Notes: a model not told the origin generated them from the letters alone. Positions 24,501 through 36,724 are shown, counted from the first letter of the stretch. The stretch is DNA of 64,000 nt from Mimachlamys varia (GCA_947623455.1 OX392540.1:9503432-9567431); one strand, 5' to 3'. A program made the numbers and translations.

Positions 24501-27500
24501 TTACTCTAACATACATGAGATGTAGTGTATATAACCTTACTCTAACATACATATGTAACATGTGATGTAGTGTATATAACCTTACTCTATCATACATATA
24601 TAACATGTGATGTAGTGTATATAACCTTACTCTATCATACATATATAACATGTGACGTAGTGTATATAACCTTACTCTAACATACATGAGATGTAGTGTA
24701 TATAACCTTACTCTAACATACATATGTAACATGTGATGTAGTGTATATAACCTTACTCTAACATACATGTGATGTAGTGTATATAACCTTACTCTAACTA
24801 ACATATATAACATGTGATGTAGTGTATATAACCTTACTATAACTAACATATATAACATGTGACGTAGTGTATATAACCTTACTATAACTAACATATGTAA
24901 CATGTGATGTAGTGTATATAACCTTACTCTATCATACATATATAACATGTGATGTAGTGTATATAACCTTACTCTATCATACATATATAGCATGTGATGT
25001 AGCGTATATAACCTTACTCTAACTAACATATGTAACATGTGATGTAGTGTATATAACCTTATTCTCACTAACATATGTAACATGTGATGTAGTGTATATA
25101 ACCTTACTCTAACTAACATATGTAACATGTGATGTAGTGTATATAACCTTACTCTAACTAACATATATAACATGTGATGTAGTGTATATAACCTTACTCT
25201 AACTAACATATGTAACATGTGATGTAGTGTATATAACCTTATTCTCACTAACATATGTAACATGTGACGTAGTGTATATAACCTTACTCTAACTAACATA
25301 TGTAACATGTGACGTAGTGTATATAACCTTACTCTAACTAACATATGTAACATGTGACGTAGTGTATATAACCTTACTCTAACTAACATATGTAACATGT
25401 GACGTAGTGTATATAACCTTACTCTAACTAACATATGTAACATGTGACGTAGTGTATATAACCTTACTCTAACTAACATATGTAACATGTGACGTAGTGT
25501 ATATAACCTTACTCTAACTAACATATGTAACATGTGACGTAGTGTATATAACCTCACTCTAACATACATACATATATAACATGTGATGTAGTGTATATAA
25601 CCTAACTCTAACACACATACATACAAAACATGTGATGTAGTGTATATAACCTTACTCTTACTAACATATATAACATGTGATGTAGTGTATATAACCTTAC
25701 TCTATCATACATATACAACATGTGATGTAGTGTATATAACCTAACTCTAACATACATACATACAAAACATGTGATGTAGTGTATATAACCTTACTCTATC
25801 ATACATATATAACATGTGATGTAGTGTATATAACCTAACTCTAACACACATACATACAAAACATGTGATGTAGTGTATATAACCTTACTCTTACTAACAT
25901 ATATAACATGTGACGTAGTGTATATAACCTTACTCTAACTAACATATGTAACATGTGATGTAGTGTATATAACCTTACTCTATCATACATATATAACATG
26001 TGATGTAGTGTATATAACCTTACTCTATCATACATATATAACATGTGATGTAGTGTATATAACCTTACTCTAACTAACATATGTAACATGTGATGTAGTG
26101 TATATAACCTAACTCTAACATACATATATAACATGTGACGTAGTGTATATAACCTTACTATAACTAACATATGTAACATGTGATGTAGTGTATATAACCT
26201 TACTCTATCATACATATATAACATGTGATGTAGTGTATATAACCTTAGTCTATCATACATATATAGCATGTGATGTAGTGTATATAACCTTACTCTAACT
26301 AACATATATAACATGTGATGTAGTGTATATAACCTTACTCTAACTAACATATGTAACATGTGATGTAGTGTATATAACCTCATTCTCACTAACATATGTA
26401 ACATGTGATGTAGTGTATATAACCTTACTCTAACTAACATATGTAACATGTGATGTAGTGTATATAACCTTATTCTCACTAACATATATAACATGTGATG
26501 TGGTGTATATAACCTTACTCTAACTAACATATGTAACATGTGATGTAGTGTATATAACCTTACTCTAACTAACATATGTAACATGTGATGTAGTGTATAT
26601 AACCTTACTCTAACTAACATATGTAACATGTGATGTAGTGTATATAACCTTACTCTAACTAACATATGTAACATGTGATGTAGTGTATATAACCTTACTC
26701 TAACTAACATATGTAACATGTGATGTAGTGTATATAACCTTACTCTAACTAACATATGTAACATGTGATGTAGTGTATATAACCTTATTCTCACTAACAT
26801 ATGTAACATGTGATGTAGTGTATATAACCTTACTCTAACTAACATATGTAACATGTGATGTAGTGTATATAACCTTATTCTCACTAACATATATAACATG
26901 TGATGTAGTGTATATAACCTTACTCTAACTAACATATGTAACATGTGATGTAGTGTATATAACCTTACTCTAACTAACATATGTAACATGTGATGTAGTG
27001 TATATAACCTTACTCTAACTAACATATATAACATGTGATGTAGTGTATATAACCTTACTCTAACTAACATATGTAACATGTGATGTAGTGTATATAACCT
27101 TATTCTCACTAACATATGTAACATGTGACGTAGTGTATATAACCTTACTCTAACTAACATATGTAACATGTGACGTAGTGTATATAACCTTACTCTAACT
27201 AACATATGTAACATGTGACGTAGTGTATATAACCTCACTCTAACATACATACATACAAAACATATGATGTAGTGTATATAACCTAACTCTAACATACATA
27301 CATACAAAACATGTGATGTAGTGTATATAACCTTACTCTATCATACATATACAACATGTGATGTAGTGTATATAACCTAACTCTAACATACATACATACA
27401 AAACATGTGATGTAGTGTATATAACCTTACTCTATCATACATATATAACATGTGATGTAGTGTATATAACCTAACTCTAACACACATACATACAAAACAT

Positions 27501-29341
27501 GTGATGTAGTGTATATAACCTTACTCTTACTAACATATATAACATGTGACGTAGTGTATATAACCTTACTCTAACTAACATATGTAACATGTGATGTAGT
27601 GTACATAACCTTACTCTATCATACATATATAACATGTGATGTAGTGTATATAACCTTACTCTATCATACATATATAACATGTGATGTAGTGTATATAACC
27701 TTACTCTAACTAACATATGTAACATGTGATGTAGTGTATATAACCTAACTCTAACATACATATATAACATGTGACGTAGTGTATATAACCTTACTATAAC
27801 TAACATATGTAACATGTGATGTAGTGTATATAACCTTACTCTATCATACGTATATAACATGTGATGTAGTGTATATAACCTTAGTCTATCATACATATAT
27901 AGCATGTGATGTAGTGTATATAACCTTACTCTAACTAACATATGTAACATGTGATGTAGTGTATATAACCTCATTCTAACTAACATATATAACATGTGAT
28001 GTAGTATATATAACCTTACTCTAACTAACATATGTAACATGTGATGTAGTATATATAACCTTACTCTAACTAACATATGTAACATGTGATGTAGTGTATA
28101 TAACCTTATTCTCACTAACATATGTAACATGTGATGTAGTGTATATAACCTTACTCTAACTAACATATGTAACATGTGATGTAGTGTATATAACCTTATT
28201 CTCACTAACATATATAACATGTGATGTAGTGTATATAACCTTACTCTAACTAACATATGTAACATGTGATGTAGTGTATATAACCTTACTCTAACTAACA
28301 TATGTAACATGTGATGTAGTGTATATAACCTTACTCTAACTAACATATGTAACATGTGATGTAGTGTATATAATCTTACTCTAACTAACATATGTAACAT
28401 GTGATGTAGTGTATATAACCTTACTCTAACTAACATATCTAACATGTGATGTAGTGTATATAACCTTACTCTCACTAACATATGTAACATGTGATGTAGT
28501 GTATATAACCTTATTCTCACTAACATATGTAACATGTGACGTAGTGTATATAACCTTACTCTAACTAACATATGTAACATGTGACGTAGTGTATATAACC
28601 TTACTCTAACTAACATATGTAACATGTGACGTAGTGTATATAACCTCACTCTAACATACATACATACAAAACATGTGATGTAGTGTATATAACCTAACTC
28701 TAACATACATACATACAAAACATGTGATGTAGTGTATATAACCTTACTCTATCATACATATATAACATGTGATGTAGTGTTTATAACCTAACTCTAACAT
28801 ACATACATACAAAACATGTGATGTAGTGTATATAACCTTACTCTATCATACATATATAACATGTGATGTAGTGTATATAACCTAACTCTAACACACATAC
28901 ATACAAAACATGTGATGTAGTGTATATAACCTTACTCTTACTAACATATATAACATGTGACGTAGTGTATATAACCTTACTCTAACTAACATATGTAACA
29001 TGTGATGTAGTGTATATAACCTTACTCTATCATACATATATAACATGTGATGTAGTGTATATAACCTTACTCTATCATACATATATAACATGTGATGTAG
29101 TGTATATAACCTTACTCTAACTAACATATGTAACATGTGATGTAGTGTATATAACCTAACTCTAACATACATACATACAAAACATGTGATGTAGTGTATA
29201 TAACCTTACTCTAACTAACATATGTAACATGTGATGTAGTGTATATAGCCTTACTCTAACATACATACGTAACATGTGATGTAGTGTATATAACCTTACT
29301 CTAACTAACATATGTAACATTTGAGGTAATGTGTATAGCCA
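21563..29341. repeat. 45 bp satellite array, ~170 units, with higher-order blocks
   Basis: The unit is aacatatgtaacatgtgatg followed by tagtgtatataaccttactctaact (45 bp). Variants differ mainly at atatgta/atatata, gatgtag/gacgtag and actctaact/actctatca. Longer ~49 bp units containing 'acatacatacaaaacatg' recur in groups and mark larger blocks: 'aacacacatacatacaaaac' occurs near 23469, 25610, 25844, 27479 and 28886, and the several hundred bases after it are nearly the same each time. The minus strand reads as a 15-residue repeat (VRVRLYTLHHMLHML type) in frames of 585, 719, 488 and 413 codons, broken at the 49 bp units. I treat these as period artefacts. Confidence 0.95.
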
Positions 29342-29939
29342 AAAATCTATTTCAAGCTTTCTGGTCTGCTAAAATCGAATATTTGTTTTATTTGATACAT
29401 AGCTGTTTATGACTCCTAGATAATTGTCCAGGATTTGCGAGACATGTCCACATATAGCAGAACCATTTTTACATGACTGCTATCTTGGTTAGTATCCCTA
29501 GCCCTAATATATTTCCTATGGTTAGTATACCCATTCTGTGTAATACATTGCCGAGAGTATGGCCATGCAATGGGGGAGCTATCAACACCTGACTTCCGGA
29601 CTTAGTCCAGTCATGCCATGTCTACAAGCCGAGATAATTCCAAACTTGTTATATACTGATTTCTCAATATGAATTGCAAAATTACTAATAGTTATATACC
29701 CAGATCATTGATATCAGTATATTTTAGATTGGTTACTACCTTCCCCGAGGATCCAGCATTCCTCCTCTCGGACAAATATATGTTTGAATGGGGTGTACTA
29801 GGTGCGTGAACATGTATCACCTCATAGACAGCTAATGCATTTTATCAATATTCAAATCGCAAGCGTCAACGGGCGAGCGTAAACCAGGCTATGTCTACCA
29901 AACATTAACATAAGGATGTATTGTCAAGGAAGTTCAAAT
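29342..29939. other. non-coding sequence after the satellite
   Basis: Unique-looking sequence inside the 13.2 kb element. No open frame with recognisable content and no clear repeat was seen. Confidence 0.4.
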
Positions 29940-30610
29940 TCAATTACTTATATTCAATTAATATAATAATATCATAACCGGGCACGTTTATGTATCTAAC
30001 ATATCAATAAACATATAACTGAAACGGAAAGTGTGTAATTATGTAGAAGTATCAAGCAGTATATTAATAAAACGGAACGCGTACAACATATATGAAAACA
30101 TAGCGATATCATTAAAATAGGACGTGTATATTATGAACAGATATGAACATTGCAATAACTTTGCAATTAAAGCAACAATGATATATTTAAAACGGGGCAT
30201 GTATATAGATTTTTGTGAACAACGAGATAAAAATATTTGAAACGGGACGCTTATATGTATATGGACATTGCAATAAAGATATAGTTGTAACGGGTAGTAA
30301 ATTGTCTTCCTTCGTCATTTGTGTTTCCGTGTTTCTTATAAAATATTAAACACAATGTATCATATACACTTAGTGTTGTTGATCCGAAGGTTAAAATGTG
30401 AATTTCCTGTCTTAATTGTACCCGTGCTTAATATAAAATAAGTATAATTAATGATATATTTGAAATGGGACGCATATACTTATGAACAGAATCTGTATCA
30501 TTAAGAATTCGCTTTTACATATATGAGTATTGCAATAAAGATATAGTTGTAACGGGGCGTATATCTATGGAAGTATCAATAATGATATATTTGAAAAGAG
30601 GCACGGTGGA
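29940..30610 (+). repeat. degenerate repeats with aaacgggacg motif
   Basis: A motif close to gaaacgggacgcatat recurs about nine times (near 30020, 30067, 30113, 30190, 30239, 30284, 30461, 30550 and 30593), often preceded by 'aatgatatatttgaa' or 'attgcaataaagatatagtt'. The core AAACGG is the same as in the element's terminal repeats, so these may be internal copies of the terminal motif. Confidence 0.55.
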
Positions 30611-31114
30611 CTAATTGATTTATGGTCGAGTGACCATGACCACGTGTGCCGCATACCTGTGGAACTGCCGAACCCAGGCCCCCTCCCCACTAATTACTGT
30701 CCCCTGGGGCATATAACACCTTGCAATTATCAGTAGGGTCATTAATGAACTCCGTACAGCCTTGATATATAGATATAGTTGTACCCCCGCCCAATAGCTT
30801 ACCGAAGAGGTTAGTATTATATAATTATGGCGTGACACCGATTATCAGTTATTTAGGTCGTGTATTAACATGTACCTGGAGACTATTTACCTGTGTCGAC
30901 TATCGAACAAAAGGCCGTGTAAATTTAGTACCTGGACTACAAAATAATCGTTTATAAAAGATTTAGCAGTGTGAACAGAAACATTCTAAACGAAATTACC
31001 ATTTCCATGTGTAATAATTTTTCTATAGCAATCACAATTCATAATTCACAAAGTTTGAGAAATTCTATTGTAGATTTATTGGTAGGTCGGTATACGTTAA
31101 ATATATCCACACGC

Positions 31115-31454
31115 AATAACGAGAAATATTATTAAATATAATCTCACGTTCTAACATATATTAGGGTGGTCGGGTGGTGCAGTGGATAGCGCACTTGCCT
31201 TTCACCAAGGCGGCCGGGGTTCGACTCCCCGTCCGGACGTGAAAAGGTATGGGGTCACCTGCCCGACTACGTGGGTTTTCTCCGGGTACTCCGGTTTCCT
31301 CCCACAATAAGACCCCTCGCGCGCTAATATCCGGGCCAACAAGAGTGATTAATATAAGTTGTATAACTTGTTTCATAATTGTTGTAAAATAAATAAAGTT
31401 TATATTATAATAACGAGAAATATTATTAAATATAATCTCACGTTCTAACATATA
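31115..31454 (+). mobile_element. tRNA-derived SINE with 46 bp target duplication
   Basis: The SINE body is 31161-31408. Its head has pol III promoter boxes: A box tggtgcagtgg (31175-31185) and B box ggttcgactcc (31218-31228). A central domain follows at about 31270-31305 (gtgggttttctccgggtact, then ccggtttcctcccac), a block I recall as a deeply conserved animal SINE domain (Nin type). The 3' end is A/T-rich with aaataaata. It is flanked by a perfect 46 bp direct repeat (31115-31160 and 31409-31454), starting aataacgagaaatatt. That is much longer than usual SINE duplications. Confidence 0.85.
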
Positions 31455-33354
31455 ATATATATTATACAATAAGAAAAATGTACACGTACTATATTTTCAC
31501 ATTCGTTACCACATGCACGGTCATTAATAATTTCGCAGCCTTGTACGTAAAACATGTAACTTTCTTGTCCAACATTACAATAAATAGGTGGTAGATCAAG
31601 ATTGCGTTGAAATGTAGATTTAAAACTACAGAGCTGTACTCCTTTTGAGTTATTTTTAGATGTTTATATGTATTAAAAATGAACAGTGTTGTATGAACTA
31701 TCTATACGAAATCTATTTGTGAGTGTGATCTTATGAAGCGTATGCATTTTGTACTTAATATAATAATAGCGCCGTATAATATTTTCTAAATCGACAATCT
31801 GTCTTATCTGAATATTATGAATTATGATTTTTTTTAAGGTACATGTATAATAGCGTCTCAAAAATCAAGCCCTTGCTGGATATTAATCCATTTCATATTA
31901 TTTTAACAGTATGTGATCTCATTAGTGGAGTGTTATGCGACACTTAAATAATTACATTATTATTATAACATACATTTTGTGATACTTACTGGTACGGACC
32001 TTGTTCATTACGGCATGTAAGTGTGGATGTATATGTTTAGATGATTGAAAATATAATGTATATATGCCCGTGTGGTGGTATTAAATTGTTTTAACAAGCA
32101 TGTTTCTGTGTGAATTTACTAGTATACTCAGTTGCAAAGAAAGTTCATCAGGCGGAAGAATGATTTTACGTCAAAATGTTTTAATGAAATATTTGAAGGC
32201 CAACAGCCGAATGTACAGGTATTAGAAACTTACTTTCAGACTCCAATGTTAACATTTTTATTTTACATATAATGAACATATCTTTGATAGTGACTACAGT
32301 GTTAAACACTTTATTATTCACTCGCTTGAAGGAGGAACTGGCAAAAATTAATCATCACTTTGTTGTATAAGGTATATTAAATAAGTTCCTTTGAAATTAT
32401 ATACATTTGTATTCTGGTACATTATATTCAAGTGAAGTTTCATCTTAGCATGCGTGTTAGTACAGATATAGATATCCTGGCATGTTACACACATCCAGAA
32501 AGATTGATAAAATCAGCGGACATCAGCAAACTATTGTTTGCCTGTTCAAATGTTATGTTATTTCGTCGTTTAAACAGAGTGACACCAACCTTTCCCGTTT
32601 CTGTCAAATATAAAACAATGGTATTTAAACATAGTAAAAGTATCATTTATTTAGTTCATTTATCGGATTAAACACTACAGGAAATTCACATTTTAACCTA
32701 AGGGTATATGATACATTGTGTTTAATATATTTATAAATCGCCTGAGTAATATCTGATATGTCTCTTTTCAATTGTTTAGGAACATGTAATATAAATAACG
32801 TAAATTTTACAATATTCACATGAGGGTCGCTAGAAAGTGGCAAGCGAATCAAATTAGGAGGGCGTTAACAAAACATATCACGTGGCCCGATGGTATTCAT
32901 GGCACACAAACAAAAAATTAAATGGGCGTGACATGTATAAAATATTGCGCATCTCGCTCAGCAATTACTTACAAATTCAGAAGAAGAAAGAAGACACCAT
33001 GACCAAAATGGCGTCCCGAAAATTGGATGTTGTAAATAAATTATGATTTCTCTAATTATACATAACGGAGAACAGTGAAAATATCATGAGATAAAACAGG
33101 AAACAATTCTCTATAAGTACACAAAATTTCATTAAAAATGATCCAGAAACGAAGTCAGGACAATTCATTGGCACGTAACTGTATATATATATACATATCT
33201 ATAAATCAATGATAAAGAAAATGATTTCATCCGATCTTTGTTTGGTATATCACTGTATCTCAATCCCAAAGCCTATGCTAAAGCATATACTTATTCATAA
33301 AAAAACGGCTTCTATGTAACCGAAGACTAATAATATGAAGATTATCCTCTGCAA
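31455..33354. other. AT-rich non-coding DNA in the large element
   Basis: No gene is recognised. A 79-codon plus-strand frame at 32432-32671 and a 69-codon minus frame at 32643-32852 have no known motifs and no convincing splice or start context. Confidence 0.4.
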
Positions 33355-34055
33355 TACATTTCAGTTACGGTTCAGTTTTGGCCACAAATGAATAAAAACT
33401 CCCCTTGAATTTCTGTGCCGTCTTAGTCTGATTTGGCCATTCAACTGTATTTGAAACCTTTTTATTCGCTATTAATATTTTAATACATTTCGTTTCGGTT
33501 CCGTTTTTGTCCGTTTCGGTCAAATACAATTACGATTATTGTGTTATTAAACATTTCGTTTCAGTTCCTTTTCCGTCGTTCAAACATAGTTATCAAAAGT
33601 ATTTAATTGGCCTGGAATAACTTTTTTCACTTCGTTTCAGTCGAATACGGTAAAAATGTATAATGTGAAAAATATTCATATATTTCTTTTCGGTTCCAAT
33701 ATTGCTCCGTTCATTCCAATTGTGTTAAACAGTAATGCTAATAATATGTTTTTCGTTTCAAATTGTCAAAATGTATTTAATCTGATTAAAATAACCATTA
33801 CCATTCTATTTTTACCCCGAGTATGCTTCGATTTACTCCGTTTCGGTCAAACACAGAAATCATGCATTTCTTCTGGGTTTCATTAAGATATTTTCGTTTC
33901 AAATTGTCATAAATAGTGTTGAATTGTGTTTAATTTCCTCTAAATAACCATAAACATTTTGTTTCGACTCCGTTCCGGTCCCGATTCGGTCCGTTTCGGT
34001 CCGTTTCGGTCCGATTCAGTCCGATTCGGTCCGTTTCGGTGATTCGCCGCACCGC
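33355..34055 (-). repeat. right subterminal repeats and right TIR
   Basis: From 33355 to 33960 the phrase 'catttcgtttcggttccgtt' or a degraded form recurs roughly every 55-85 bp (near 33359, 33488, 33559, 33628, 33683, 33752, 33838 and 33893). From 33966 the G+C-rich terminal repeat begins: seven or so ccgtttcggt / ccgattcggt motifs, then gattcgccgcaccgc to 34055. Read in complement these are the same ccgaaacgg motifs as at the left end; the right end has more copies. Confidence 0.7.
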
Positions 34056-34422
34056 CATTTCACTGGTTTGATATGTAAATTTCCAGTTGTCCGAAGCAGA
34101 CACTCGTAGCGAGCTAAAATGCGACGAAACTTCTGATAAAATGTCAACTTCAAATATTAAAGTTATTAGCTCTACAGCTTAGTAATAACATATAGTAAAT
34201 TATTTAGTTGTGTGAGTCCTTAACATCAAGTTGGTTTCCATTCGCTGTAACGAGATTTTGTCCCTCTGGATCCGCCTATGTGTATGGTGATGAAGTCAAA
34301 ACAACTGACGAGTATCGGTTTTACTTCTTATCAAGGACATCGTTTTACAAAGAACGGTTATAAACAGATTTGAATTCTTTGATAATCATTTAGCGTAGGA
34401 ATAAAGGGATTGTATACTAGTT

Positions 34423-34712
34423 ACCATCGTCGGAAGCCCATGTTACATTTCTATGCCATCGTCGGAAACCCACGGTACACTTCTCTGACGTTTGTAGACG
34501 CCAAAGAAGTGTACCGTGGGTTTCCGACGATGTTTCTATGCAAGCGTCAGAGAAGTGCACTAGCGGATCCTTTTTCGAAGGAGAAACATTTTTATAGCCT
34601 TAAAAATGGAAGTTTTTACCGTTATATCATTGAAAAAACGTCAGCTGGACCACCTCCTTTCGAAAATCTTGCATCCGCGCCTGAAGTGTACTGTGTGTTG
34701 CCGACGATGACT
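34423..34712. repeat. palindrome cluster with catcgtcggaaaccc arms
   Basis: A perfect 28 bp inverted repeat, catcgtcggaaacccacggt + acacttct (34457-34484) and its complement (34505-34532), encloses a 20 bp loop. Half-copies flank it at 34425 and 34683-34709, and 'gcgtcagagaagtgcac' at about 34544. A 132-codon plus frame (34410-34808) crosses the cluster but reads both arms of the hairpin, so it is not taken as a gene. Confidence 0.6.
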
Positions 34713-35562
34713 AGTAACAAACCTCACTTTTATTCACCCCTGAATTCACATTTGAATTCTTCGATTCAAAGGATGGAATCGTTCAATGCTGGGGCAGGGG
34801 TCAGTTAATGTACCATGATCTGTTATATACAACCTCATCTAGAGATTGTATTCACTAGATGCCAAATAAAACGTGAATAAAACCGTCCTTTGTAAAATCA
34901 TATGACAATTTTTTTTACTTCATCACGTGCACCAGACACAAACAAATATATCATGTCTTAAAAAGAAAAAATATTAATAGATATCGGGTCTGAACATGAT
35001 TTATGGCTATCAACATGGTCAGAAAATCACCATGTAACCACTGAATCACTGAACCGGAACGATATACTTCTATTTATAAATTGTATAGGACTACATTTTG
35101 TTTATTAATGCATATGAGGCGCTCACGTCTCATCAAAATTCAGGGGTAGATATTAACGACAAAAGTTGAATAAAGGGAATCGAAAAAAACCCTTATATAG
35201 CGTGTCTAGCCAACGACGGCTATTTCCTGTTACAGTATTGGTCTTTTAAAAAATTAATCAGCATATGCAAATGCTCATTACTAATGTTGAGCTAGCTACA
35301 TATGTACACTTTACAATTATAGACCGAGTTCATAGTTTATGAGACAGATACTTCGTTACAGCAGAGAGTTTAAAACTTTTATACGTCTCTGGTTACAGAT
35401 CTGATGTCTTCGGGACCTTGAGACATGTTTGTGTTCCAAAGTAAATTTACACTACTCATTACGAAGCATAGAAGGGTCAAACATTTACGTAATAACTCGG
35501 TTTATATATTTTTACGTACAGAATTTGACCCTTTTAGTCTTTTGATTGTAGTTGATTGGGAC
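34713..35562. other. non-coding intergenic DNA
   Basis: No exon or repeat is recognised with confidence. Confidence 0.4.
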
Positions 35563-35563
35563 T

Positions 35564-35650
35564 CATCGTCGGAAACCCACAGTACACTTCTCTGACGTTT
35601 GCATCCGGGATGCAAACGTCAGAGAAGTGCACCGTGGGTTTCCGACGATG
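35564..35650. mobile_element. 87 bp near-perfect palindrome of the catcgtcgg family
   Basis: The left arm starts catcgtcggaaaccca and the right arm ends tgggtttccgacgatg. The arms are about 43 bp with one mismatch and meet at gcatccgggatgc with almost no loop. It belongs to the same family as 34457-34532, with the middle retained. It could extrude as a cruciform or template a hairpin RNA. ACT lies on both sides (35561-35563 and 35651-35653) as a possible 3 bp target duplication. Confidence 0.65.
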
Positions 35651-36340
35651 ACTGGGACTAGGAATATCGCACCCGATACGACTCAAGTTATACTCTTCAA
35701 GAGGTATTATGTTAAAGAAGTTAGCCTCTTCGAAGACAGCCACTGTATACCGTACGTACCGTACGGTATCGGGTTATATGTTCAAAGAACTAACACGGGA
35801 TCCCGTAAGCCTTGACTACCTAGGCCTATATAGACGTATCAACATAACTTTTTTCGTGTTACCTCCCTTTGCAAAGCGACGGTGGCGCCCGGAGTAAAGC
35901 AACTTCCGGTTTAGGTAGGCGTCTATGGATACAGGTGAAGCGATCGTCGAGTTTTCACCGTTTTTTGAAATATAACGTTATCTAATGTTATTTCTATGAT
36001 ATATTTGTGCAATAATTATATTAATTTAAATGTTTTATACCACTTTTTCCGAGTGTCATGGTCGAGTTAACTCTTCAAAGCGTAACACGGGATGCGCAAT
36101 AGTTCGCTCCCCTGTCCCGGTCGGAACTCTTCTGTGGTTAACAGTTGCTGTATCGGCATGGTTTGAAATATTAATCGCCATCTTGATTTGATCATTGATG
36201 CTGGCCTTTATGCGTCGGATCCACAGAGGTAGGTGACTTACAACAGGTCAAGGGCCCGAAGGAGTACATGATCATAATAATTACATTTGTAGATTCTAGA
36301 GAAGGAGATTATTTGAGTATGCTATGGGTCCTCAAATTCG
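35651..36340. other. G+C-richer intergenic DNA
   Basis: It contains a 10 bp-arm palindrome ataccgtacg...cgtacggtat (35747-35769). A G+C-richer part at about 35870-35960 has an ETS-like acttccggt and several CpG sites. A promoter or 5' exon is possible; none can be fixed. Confidence 0.25.
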
Positions 36341-36354
36341 CAAAATCTCGAACC

Positions 36355-36400
36355 GCTGATTGGTGACGTCAGAGCGTTCTATAAAAAATTCAACGTGAAC
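36355..36400 (+). promoter_or_regulatory. promoter-like cluster: CCAAT, CRE, TATA
   Basis: An inverted CCAAT box (gattgg), a full CRE palindrome tgacgtca (36364-36371) and a TATA-like ctataaaaaa (36379-36388) lie within 35 bp in core-promoter order for plus-strand transcription. The KDZ-type gene starts coding at 42251 just after a splice acceptor, so its first exon and promoter must lie upstream. This is one candidate, though 5.9 kb away. Chance or a transposon promoter are alternatives. Confidence 0.25.
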
Positions 36401-36724
36401 CTCGAGTGCTATTTTTTTTGTAAGAACACCCATCTATGTTCTTTTGATTCAACCATTAATGGATATAATTCATCCTCAGATTTTTTAATGAATGAATAAA
36501 ATGATGGTTTGGTGATCCAATTTGGGTACTGTCACCTTCTTGAATTTGTTTGCCATTTTCAGGCACGCTATTTTTCAAAACGGCCAATGCAAAAATCAGG
36601 GACTTATAGCAGTCTGTGACATTAAAATTTTCAAGTACTAGGCCTACAGTAGTTCCCACAAGCAAAATGTAATTTCCGAGATACAAGAACTCTTTTGAAG
36701 TGGAGTTAAAAATCGATGATTTGA

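Larger units (their letters stand above)
20889..34055. mobile_element. 13.2 kb TIR element carrying a satellite array
   Basis: The perfect 8 bp duplication CATTTCAC lies at 20881-20888 and 34056-34063. Just inside are complementary ends (ggtgcgacgaatcaccg; right end ggtgcggcgaatcaccg in complement), continuing into several ccgaaacgg motifs on both sides. An 8 bp duplication is used by hAT, P, Merlin and Zisupton (KDZ) transposons; none can be assigned from the TIR alone. The content in order is: left subterminal region; 45 bp satellite (21563-29341); AAACGG-type repeats (29940-30610); a SINE (31115-31454); AT-rich DNA; right subterminal repeats (33355-33965). No transposase frame was found, so it appears non-autonomous. 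Confidence 0.75.
20643..34219. mobile_element. outer TTAA-flanked element, split by a 13.2 kb insertion
   Basis: ggactcgcacaactaaat at 20643-20660 and its complement with one mismatch at 34202-34219 are TIRs. Each lies directly inside a TTAA (20639-20642 and 34220-34223), the target duplication of piggyBac-like elements. Without the inner element (20889-34055, plus one 8 bp duplication) it would be only about 400 bp, a normal MITE size. So the large element landed inside a small one. Confidence 0.65.

Noticed and set aside
21426..29172. Minus-strand frames of 585, 719, 488, 413 and 94 codons as repeat proteins
   Set aside because: They are the 45 bp satellite read in frame. They break exactly where 49 bp units occur, and they have no promoter, splice or signal context.
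31161..31469. 102-codon minus-strand frame
   Set aside because: It is the antisense reading of the SINE and its flanking duplication.
34410..34808. 132-codon plus-strand frame
   Set aside because: It runs through both arms of a hairpin repeat and gives mirror-related peptide pieces (GNPRYTSLTF...; YRGFPTM). It has no known motif.
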